Both the position numbers and the translations under genes were made by a program. The notes under the pieces are model-generated. The model had not been told where the DNA came from, did not search any database, and saw nothing but the letters and a program-made list of their open reading frames with translations. This document shows positions 6,069-9,799 of a stretch of DNA of 9,799 bases, in pieces (position 1 is the first letter of the stretch; every line of letters begins with the position of its first letter). This stretch comes from Frankiales bacterium (GTDB lineage: Bacteria; Actinomycetota; Actinomycetes; Mycobacteriales; SCTD01), in contig JAODNF010000266.1 of NCBI GenBank assembly GCA_025464915.1, positions 1-9,799 of the forward strand, written 5' to 3'.

Positions 6069-7463
6069 GTGAGCACAGTCGACCCGCGGGTCTGGCGCAT
6101 CGGCACGGTGACCGTGCTCGGGACCGTCATGTCCGTGCTCGACACGACGATCGTCAACGTCGCCCTCGAACCCCTCGGCGTCGCGCTCCACACGACGACC
6201 GGCTCCATCGCGTGGGTCGTCACGGCGTACCTGCTCGCGATCGCGGCCGTCTCCCCGATCGCCGGTTGGGCGGGGCGTCGCTGGGGCACTCGCACCGTCT
6301 ACCTGTGGTCGCTCGTGCTGTTCACCGCCGGCTCGCTCGCGTGCGGTCTGGCGTGGGACGTCGGCTCGCTGGTCGTGGCCCGCGTCCTGCAGGGCGCCGG
6401 CGGGGCGCTGCTGATGCCCGTCGGCCAGACGATCATCATCACGGCAGCCGGTCGCGAGAACCTCGGACGGGTCATGGGCACCCTCGGCGTGCCGACCGTG
6501 CTGGCCCCCGTCGTCGGGCCGACCCTGGGCGGCTGGCTGCTCGAGGTGTTCTCCTGGCGCGCGATCTTCCTCATCAACCTGCCGATCGGCGTCCTCGCGA
6601 TGGTGCTCGCCGTGCGGATGCTTCCCCGCGACGACGGCCAGCCCACCTTCCGCCTCGACGTGCTCGGGCTGGCGCTGGGATCGGTCGGGCTCGCCTCGCT
6701 GACCTACGGGCTGTCCGAGCCGGCCGGGTCGAACCCGACCATCCTGCGGACCGGTGTCATCGTCCCGGTGCTCGTCGGTGTCGGCGTGCTCGTCGTGTTC
6801 GTCCGGCACGCCCTGGCCCGCGAGCACCCGCTTCTCGACCTGCGGCTCTTCACCGACCGCACCTTCTCGCTGTCGTCGGTGAGCGTCCTCATCAACGGGA
6901 TGACCAGCCTCGGCGGGCTGATCCTGCTGCCGTTCTACCTGCAGCACGTCCGGCACGAGTCCGCGACGACGACCGGTCTGCTGGTCGCGCCCACCGCTCT
7001 CGGCGTGGTGGTCCTGATGCGGCGGTCGGGGACCCTCACGGACCGGTACGGCGGTGGGCGCATCGCCACGATCGGCACCGTGGCCGTGGCGTGCTCGACG
7101 CTGCCGCTGGCGTTCATCACCGACGACACCTCGTACTGGTACATCTGCACCGCCATGTTCTTCCGCGGCGTCGGCACCGCGCTGTGCGGGATGCCGCTCA
7201 TGGCGGCGGCACTGCGCACGATCCACCCGGCGAAGAACGGCGACGCGACGACCCAGCTGTTCGTGCTGCAGCGGGTCGGCGGCGCCCTCGGGACGGCGCT
7301 GTTCATCGTCGTCCTGACCCGCTCCGGCAGCTTCGGCACCAGCTATGCCGTCGTCACCGCCCTCACCGCCCTGTCCGTCCTGCCGATCCTCGCGCTGACC
7401 GCGAGCGAGAAGCGGACCAGGAGCCATACCGACCCGATGCTGCTCGCCGAGCCGATCGACTGA
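6069..7463 (+). CDS. DHA2-family (EmrB/QacA-like) MFS transporter, 14 TM
   Basis: 464 aa proton-driven exporter of the 14-helix drug:H+ antiporter family. Seen: motif D1 LDTTIVNVAL at 24-33 (D25), motif A-like GWAGRRWGTR at 66-75, motif B RVLQGAGGA at 105-113, and motif C GVPTVLAPVVGPTLGG at 140-155, which marks antiporters. These are followed by WRAIFLINLPIG and regular hydrophobic helices to about residue 450. Length is slightly below the usual 480-510. The start is GTG 6069 with the leaderless-type box just upstream. The SDR gene follows after 11 bp, so the two are very likely co-transcribed. The substrate cannot be predicted; export of a toxic hydrophobic compound related to the SDR substrate is an inference from position only. 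Confidence 0.92.
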   Translation: MSTVDPRVWRIGTVTVLGTVMSVLDTTIVNVALEPLGVALHTTTGSIAWVVTAYLLAIAAVSPIAGWAGRRWGTRTVYLWSLVLFTAGSLACGLAWDVGSLVVARVLQGAGGALLMPVGQTIIITAAGRENLGRVMGTLGVPTVLAPVVGPTLGGWLLEVFSWRAIFLINLPIGVLAMVLAVRMLPRDDGQPTFRLDVLGLALGSVGLASLTYGLSEPAGSNPTILRTGVIVPVLVGVGVLVVFVRHALAREHPLLDLRLFTDRTFSLSSVSVLINGMTSLGGLILLPFYLQHVRHESATTTGLLVAPTALGVVVLMRRSGTLTDRYGGGRIATIGTVAVACSTLPLAFITDDTSYWYICTAMFFRGVGTALCGMPLMAAALRTIHPAKNGDATTQLFVLQRVGGALGTALFIVVLTRSGSFGTSYAVVTALTALSVLPILALTASEKRTRSHTDPMLLAEPID

Positions 7464-7474
7464 AGAGGAACGCC

Positions 7475-8278
7475 ATGCGCTACGAGAACAAGGTCTGCTT
7501 CGTCACGGGCGCCGCCCGCGGTCAGGGGCGTGCAGAGGCGCTCCGGTTCGCGCAGGAGGGCGCCGACGTCGCGATCCTCGACATCTGCGCGGACTTCCCC
7601 ACGACCGGCTACCCGGGACCGACGGAGGACGACCTCGCGGAGACCGTCGCGCTGGTGGAGAAGGAGGGCCGGCGGTGCCTGTCCTTCGTCGCCGACACCC
7701 GCGACCTGGCCGCGATGCAGTCCGCCACCGACACGATCGTCGCGGAGCTCGGAGGCCTCGACGTGGTCGTCGCGAACGCGGGCATCTGCAGCGGCAGCTC
7801 TTTCGTGGACATCAGCCCGGAACAGTGGGAGGCGACGATGTCGGTCAACGCGACCGGCACCTTCAACACCCTCAAGACGACCGTCCCGGTGCTGATCGAG
7901 CAGGGCCGTGGTGGCGCGGTGGTCGTGGTCTCGTCCGTCGCGGGCCTGCGCGGGCTGCCGTTCCTCGCCGACTACTCGGCGTCCAAGCATGCCATCACCG
8001 GCCTCGCGAAGTCCGTGGCCAACGAGGTCGCCCAGCACCGCATCCGGGTGAACACGATCCACCCCGCGTCCGTGCCGACCGGCATGACGACCCCGGAGCT
8101 GTTCCCGCTCGTGGCCGGCGCCGCGCACACCCTCGGGCCGATCTTCATGAACGCGCTGCCGATCACGACGACCCCCGCGGAGCACATCGCCGCCGCGGTC
8201 GCGTGGATCTGCTCCGACGAGGCCGCGGAGTTCACCGGCATCCAGCTGCCCCTGGACATGGGCACGCTGCTGCGCTGA
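7475..8278 (+). CDS. SDR oxidoreductase of the mycofactocin-dependent type (carveol dehydrogenase-like)
   Basis: 267 aa short-chain dehydrogenase with a Rossmann fold. Seen: TGAARGQG at 11-18, D36 at the end of strand 2 (NAD preference), ANAG at 100-103, and catalytic N125, S154, Y167 and K171. Marks of the mycofactocin-associated subfamily (TIGR03971 type) are the phrase DICAD, the extra segment after it (about 40-52, FPTTGYPGPTEDD) leading into LAETVALVE, and VNTIHPASVPTGM in place of the usual VNxVxPG. Family knowledge: these enzymes hold NAD(H) so tightly that mycofactocin is needed to reoxidise it. The reaction is probably secondary alcohol/ketone interconversion; the substrate is unknown. 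The start has GAGGA 5 nt upstream and follows the MFS stop by 11 bp. It converges on the NTF2-like gene with a 7-bp gap. Confidence 0.87.
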   Translation: MRYENKVCFVTGAARGQGRAEALRFAQEGADVAILDICADFPTTGYPGPTEDDLAETVALVEKEGRRCLSFVADTRDLAAMQSATDTIVAELGGLDVVVANAGICSGSSFVDISPEQWEATMSVNATGTFNTLKTTVPVLIEQGRGGAVVVVSSVAGLRGLPFLADYSASKHAITGLAKSVANEVAQHRIRVNTIHPASVPTGMTTPELFPLVAGAAHTLGPIFMNALPITTTPAEHIAAAVAWICSDEAAEFTGIQLPLDMGTLLR

Positions 8279-8285
8279 TCGACGG

Positions 8286-8798
8286 CTAGCGGATCCGGCC
8301 GCTCTCGAGGGTCTCGAGCTGGTCGGCCCGGCGCTGCGCGTCAAGAGCGGCGAGGTGGTCCGGGTCGCCGGTGCTGCCGAACTCGCGGCAGGCGGCGGAC
8401 CACTCGACGTACGCGGTCTTGGCCGTCGCCTGGTCCCAGTAGTCCTCCTCGCGCTTGAACAGCCCGTTGCCGCCGTAGGTCAGGACGGTGAGGCCGGCGA
8501 AGTCGATCGGCGCCCGCTCGGGGTCCGGGTGGAAGTAGCGGTTCCACATGTCGAAGACGACTCGGTCGCCCGCGACGATGTACCAGTTGAGGACGGCATG
8601 GACGTCGTAGGACACCGCCATCAGCTCGGTGATCCAGGTGCGCACCGCCTCCTTGCCGGCCATCGTGCCCAGCTGGCGCTCGACGTAGTCGACGTCGTCG
8701 GTGAAGTGGTCCGCCCAGGCCGACCAGTCCTCGTTCGTCGAGCCGGTGGTCCAGAAGGCCTTGAAGGCATCGACCACCTCGTTGTCGGGGTAGGTCAC
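8286..8798 (-). CDS. NTF2/SnoaL-like protein of unknown substrate
   Basis: 170 aa alpha+beta cone-fold protein. Seen: an N-terminal helix (DNEVVDAFKAFWTTG), the pattern WSAWADHFTDDVDYVE, GTMAGKEAVRTWI, a strand with VLNWYIVAGDRVVFDMWNRYF, then FAGLTVLTYGGNGLFKREEDYWD. This is the standard order for SnoaL-like/NTF2-like proteins, a fold shared by polyketide cyclases, ketosteroid isomerases and dehydratases as well as non-catalytic proteins. The C-terminal 50 residues are helical and charged. The start is GTG 8798 with AAGGAG 5 nt upstream; longer in-frame versions run into the AKR gene. GTGA overlap with the AKR stop shows translational coupling, so the two probably act in one pathway. Substrate and activity cannot be read from the sequence. 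Confidence 0.84.
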   Translation of the reverse strand: MTYPDNEVVDAFKAFWTTGSTNEDWSAWADHFTDDVDYVERQLGTMAGKEAVRTWITELMAVSYDVHAVLNWYIVAGDRVVFDMWNRYFHPDPERAPIDFAGLTVLTYGGNGLFKREEDYWDQATAKTAYVEWSAACREFGSTGDPDHLAALDAQRRADQLETLESGRIR

Positions 8799-9727
8799 GC
8801 GATCTCCTTCAGGGCGGCGGCGTCCTGGACCGACGGGACCCACTGGCCGGCCCGCACATTGGCCCGGACCTGCTCGGCACTGGTCGCACCGGCGATGACC
8901 GAGGACACCGCCGGACGGGCGGCGAGACCGCCCATGGCCACGTCGAGCAAGGTGATGCCGCGTTCGTCGGCGAAGGCCGTCAGCCGATCGACCTTGTCCC
9001 AGTCGCGGTCACTGACCTGCATGCCCCACATCTTCAGGCGGCTGCCCTCGGGGTGCTGCTGGCCGCGGGCGTACTTGCCGGTGAGCAGCCCCGACGCGAG
9101 GGGGAAGAACGGCAGCAGGCCGATGCCGTACTCCTGGAGTGCCGGCACGAGCTCGGACTCGACCCTCGTCTTCAACAGGCTGTACTCGTTCTGCGCGCTG
9201 ACGAAGCGCTCGAGGCCGCGGGTCCGTGCGGTCCACTCGGCGTGCGCGGTCTCGAAACCGCTGAGGTTCGAGTGCCCGACGTAGCGGACCTTGCCCTCGT
9301 GCACCAGGTCGTCGAGCGCCGAGAGGGTCTCCTCGATCGGCGTCTGCGGATCGGGACGGTGCAGCTGGTAGAGGTCGATCCAGTCGGTCTGCAGCCGCGT
9401 GAGGGAGGCCTCGACGGCCCGCTTCACGTAGCGTCGCGACCCGCGGGCGCCCCAGTCGGCCCCGTTGTCGTTGCCGAGGCGCGTCACGTCGCTGCCGAAC
9501 TTGGTGGCCAGCACGACGTCGTCGCGGCGGCCCTTCAGCAGCGACCCGAGGCGGGCCTCGGACTGGCCGTAGGAGTCGGCCGTGTCGATCAGGGTGATGC
9601 CCTCGTCGAGTGCCGCGTCGAGCACCTCACGACAGCCGTCGTCGTCCAGCTTCATCCCGAAGTTGTTGGTCCCCAGACCGACGACGCTGACGACGAGCCC
9701 GGACGTGCCGAGGCGGCGGTGCTCCAT
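8795..9727 (-). CDS. Aldo/keto reductase
   Basis: 310 aa NADPH-type aldo/keto reductase with a TIM barrel, reducing aldehydes or ketones in the cytoplasm. Seen: MEHRRLGTSGLVVSVVGLG at the start, the catalytic tetrad D48, Y53 (DTADSYG), K76 (ATKFG) and H123 (LYQLHRPD), GHSNLSGF, a central NEYSLL strand, and FFPLASGLLTGKY, all usual for the AKR11/AKR13-like bacterial group. The cofactor-binding end reads SSVIAGATSAEQVRANV. Length is standard. The start at ATG 9727 fits the family and has a TACGTT box 7 nt upstream without a ribosome site. The gene ends in a GTGA overlap with the NTF2-like gene. The substrate is unknown. Confidence 0.92.
   Translation of the reverse strand: MEHRRLGTSGLVVSVVGLGTNNFGMKLDDDGCREVLDAALDEGITLIDTADSYGQSEARLGSLLKGRRDDVVLATKFGSDVTRLGNDNGADWGARGSRRYVKRAVEASLTRLQTDWIDLYQLHRPDPQTPIEETLSALDDLVHEGKVRYVGHSNLSGFETAHAEWTARTRGLERFVSAQNEYSLLKTRVESELVPALQEYGIGLLPFFPLASGLLTGKYARGQQHPEGSRLKMWGMQVSDRDWDKVDRLTAFADERGITLLDVAMGGLAARPAVSSVIAGATSAEQVRANVRAGQWVPSVQDAAALKEIA
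8804..8809 (-). promoter_or_regulatory. Ribosome binding site deciding the NTF2-like start
   Basis: AAGGAG within the last codons of the AKR gene, 5 nt before GTG 8798. It is the strongest Shine-Dalgarno sequence in the window and rules in this start over a further-upstream ATG at 8843. Confidence 0.65.
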
Positions 9728-9734
9728 GGACTGG

Positions 9735-9740
9735 AACGTA
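9735..9740 (-). promoter_or_regulatory. Putative -10 box of leaderless AKR promoter
   Basis: TACGTT (fits TANNNT) on the minus strand with 7 nt to the ATG of the aldo/keto reductase. No ribosome site and no clear -35 element are visible. The 72 bp from the AKR start to the window edge hold little else. Confidence 0.45.
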
Positions 9741-9769
9741 CCGCCGCCTCGGAAACGACGAGCTGCGAG

Positions 9770-9799
9770 CTAGATGCGCGCGCCGCGACCGTGGTGCGT
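9770..9799 (-). CDS. Possible C-terminal end of an upstream minus-strand gene
   Basis: An open minus-strand frame enters from the window edge and ends at TAG (9770-9772), giving THHGRGARI. It is compatible with the tail of a gene ending 42 bp before the AKR, but nine residues cannot be identified and the frame may be chance. Confidence 0.2.
   Translation of the reverse strand, partial: THHGRGARI

Noticed and set aside
5967..7427. Long open minus-strand frame opposite the MFS gene
   Set aside because: Low-complexity, highly charged product, fully antisense to a clear 14-helix transporter.
6212..8278. One long plus-strand frame that would join an arginine-rich N-terminal part to the SDR
   Set aside because: The first part is an out-of-frame reading of the MFS gene. 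The SDR has its own ATG at 7475 with a ribosome site and a family-typical N-terminus.
8281..8303. AGCGG-N6-CCGCT as a bidirectional terminator between the SDR and NTF2-like genes
   Set aside because: Only a 5-bp stem, lies mostly inside the NTF2-like coding end, and has no U-tract on either strand.
8302..8319. Repeated TCTCGAG near the end of the NTF2-like gene
   Set aside because: Two copies only, within coding sequence for a Leu/Glu/Ser-rich tail; no reason to see it as a regulatory or CRISPR-like repeat.

Overview
High-GC window with the look of an actinobacterial chromosome. The signs are strong G/C bias at third codon positions, several GTG starts, starts with no Shine-Dalgarno sequence but a TANNNT box 6-7 nt upstream, a close relative of mycobacterial ChoD, and an SDR of the mycofactocin-associated type. 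A Nocardioides/Aeromicrobium-like or mycobacterial-order source is plausible, but no marker here fixes the genus.

Layout. (1) 1-1860, minus: sbcD followed by the start of sbcC (cut by the window edge), a DNA end-processing nuclease pair. (2) 1977-2069, minus: tRNA-Ser(GCT). (3) 2159-3820, plus: ChoD-like GMC flavin oxidoreductase with a four-cysteine motif. (4) 3809-5625, minus: a membrane-anchored endonuclease/exonuclease/phosphatase (EEP) family protein, then a PAP2-family membrane phosphatase whose 3' end overlaps choD by 12 bp. (5) 5636-8278, plus: a hotdog-fold protein, a 14-TM DHA2-type MFS transporter and a mycofactocin-type SDR, closely packed. (6) 8286-9727, minus: an aldo/keto reductase and an NTF2/SnoaL-like protein with a GTGA stop/start overlap, convergent with the SDR.

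How they may work together. SbcCD and the tRNA are housekeeping. The rest is rich in lipid/alcohol redox and phosphoester chemistry: ChoD-like oxidase, SDR, AKR, NTF2-like fold, hotdog protein and exporter on one side, and two membrane proteins with predicted outward-facing phosphohydrolase sites on the other. A small catabolic or detoxification locus for hydrophobic alcohols or ketones is a reasonable inference, but nothing in the sequence names the substrate. I see no defence system, CRISPR array, IS element or prophage gene. No gene-free stretch exceeds 300 bp.

The points most worth a second look are the series of probable leaderless promoters, the Cys4 motif in the GMC oxidoreductase, the mycofactocin-type SDR in an uncharacterised gene set, and mutually exclusive hairpins in the PAP2 leader.
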